Of a stretch of DNA of 6,802 nucleotides, positions 6,382 through 6,802 are shown piece by piece; position 1 is the first letter of the stretch, and each line of letters begins with the position of its first letter. Location of the stretch: positions 1-6,802 of the forward strand of contig RPPD01000126.1 of assembly GCA_003818675.1 (NCBI GenBank). The letters are read 5' to 3'. The notes below the pieces were generated by a model that ran no database searches, was not told the DNA's origin, and saw only the letters and a list, made by a program, of their open reading frames with translations. The position numbers and the translations under genes are program-made. Source of the DNA: Spirochaetaceae bacterium. GTDB lineage: Bacteria; Spirochaetota; Spirochaetia; SZUA-6; RPPD01.

Positions 6382-6801
6382 TTAGGACCATTTCTTGAAG
6401 ATGAGCACCTTGACGTTCATGTACAGGAAAAAGGCGCTCATGATGACAAAGAACATGAGATCCCTGGTCTCCAGAAGCCCCTTGCTCAAGGTGTCGTAAT
6501 GGCCGCGGAATGAAAACCATCCAATAAAAGATGCGAGCGGCGCGAAGGGGATGGACTGCTGCAAGAATTCCGTGACCACAATTATGAAAAACAGGCTCAC
6601 GGTTGTTATAATGAATGCAATTATCTGGTTTGTGGAAAGCGACGAGACAAACAGGCCGAGTGAGATGCAGGCGGCGCCAAAGAAGATCACCCCCACATAC
6701 TGGCCTGTTATCTGACCCCACTCAAAATCCCCCAGCATGCTTAAGGATAACGGTATGGGGAGCGTGAGGAGAATCATCCCTAAAAGAAGGATGAATGGCG
6801 C
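6382..6801 (-). CDS. ABC-2 type transporter permease (GldF-like), C-terminal part only
   Basis: Reading the minus strand, the frame is open from the right edge to the TAA at 6384-6382, giving 139 visible residues. The Met at 6777 is internal, because hydrophobic coding sequence (APFILLLG) precedes it, so the start lies outside the window. Four TM segments are visible at about 1-22, 33-53, 60-80 and 113-134. Between them lie GDFEWGQITGQYVG (24-37) and SLSTNQIIAF (55-64), typical of GldF/ABC-2 permeases that carry a D-x-G-x-I-x-x-x-Y-x-G motif and an S-x-T-x-N-Q-I-x-A-F motif. The C-terminal end RDLMFFVIMS...FKKW also matches. The permease forms the membrane channel of an ABC transporter. Its ATP-binding partner is expected further right. 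It is first of the three visible genes in the operon, so the operon promoter is also outside the window. Confidence 0.88.
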   Translation of the reverse strand, partial: APFILLLGMILLTLPIPLSLSMLGDFEWGQITGQYVGVIFFGAACISLGLFVSSLSTNQIIAFIITTVSLFFIIVVTEFLQQSIPFAPLASFIGWFSFRGHYDTLSKGLLETRDLMFFVIMSAFFLYMNVKVLIFKKWS

Positions 6802-6802
6802 A

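Overview
The window reads as ordinary chromosomal DNA of moderate GC content from a Gram-negative bacterium. The gene mix is a DUF115/MptE-like (Maf-type) protein, a MEMO-family protein, a two-TM protein with a degenerate GGDEF domain, and an ABC-2 permease/GldG/DUF4340 cassette. This mix fits a spirochaete (Treponema-like) best. That placement is inferred from gene families only; no rRNA or tRNA in the window can confirm it.

Layout, left to right. (1) Bases 2-1276, + strand: a DUF115/MAF_flag10 protein whose start lies left of the window. (2) Bases 1254-2093, - strand: a MEMO1-family protein (AmmeMemoRadiSam system protein B), tail to tail with gene 1 and overlapping it by 23 bp. (3) Bases 2094-2175: a compact divergent control region with a candidate promoter for each neighbour and an 8-bp inverted repeat. 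(4) Bases 2176-3627, + strand: a membrane protein with an N-terminal two-TM sensor-like module, a long acidic linker and a C-terminal GGDEF fold that has lost its catalytic residues. (5) Bases 3697-3732: a near-ideal hairpin terminator that should work in both directions between convergent units. (6) Bases 3756-6802, - strand: the 3' part of an operon. In transcription order it holds an ABC-2 permease (GldF-like, cut by the right edge), a GldG-family protein and a DUF4340 membrane-anchored protein, separated by 12 and 22 bp.

How they work together. The three minus-strand genes almost certainly form one functional unit: an ABC transporter of the GldA/F/G type whose ATPase should lie right of the window, with two large extracytoplasmic partners. 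Its substrate is unknown. The DUF115, MEMO and degenerate-GGDEF genes are each transcribed separately, and nothing in the sequence ties them into one pathway. No mobile element, CRISPR array, RNA gene or recent gene import was recognised. The most unusual points are the -10-like TATAAT directly abutting the start of the degenerate-GGDEF gene (possible leaderless mRNA), the inverted repeat between the divergent promoters, and the inactive GGDEF protein with its repeated acidic FPDI-type motifs.
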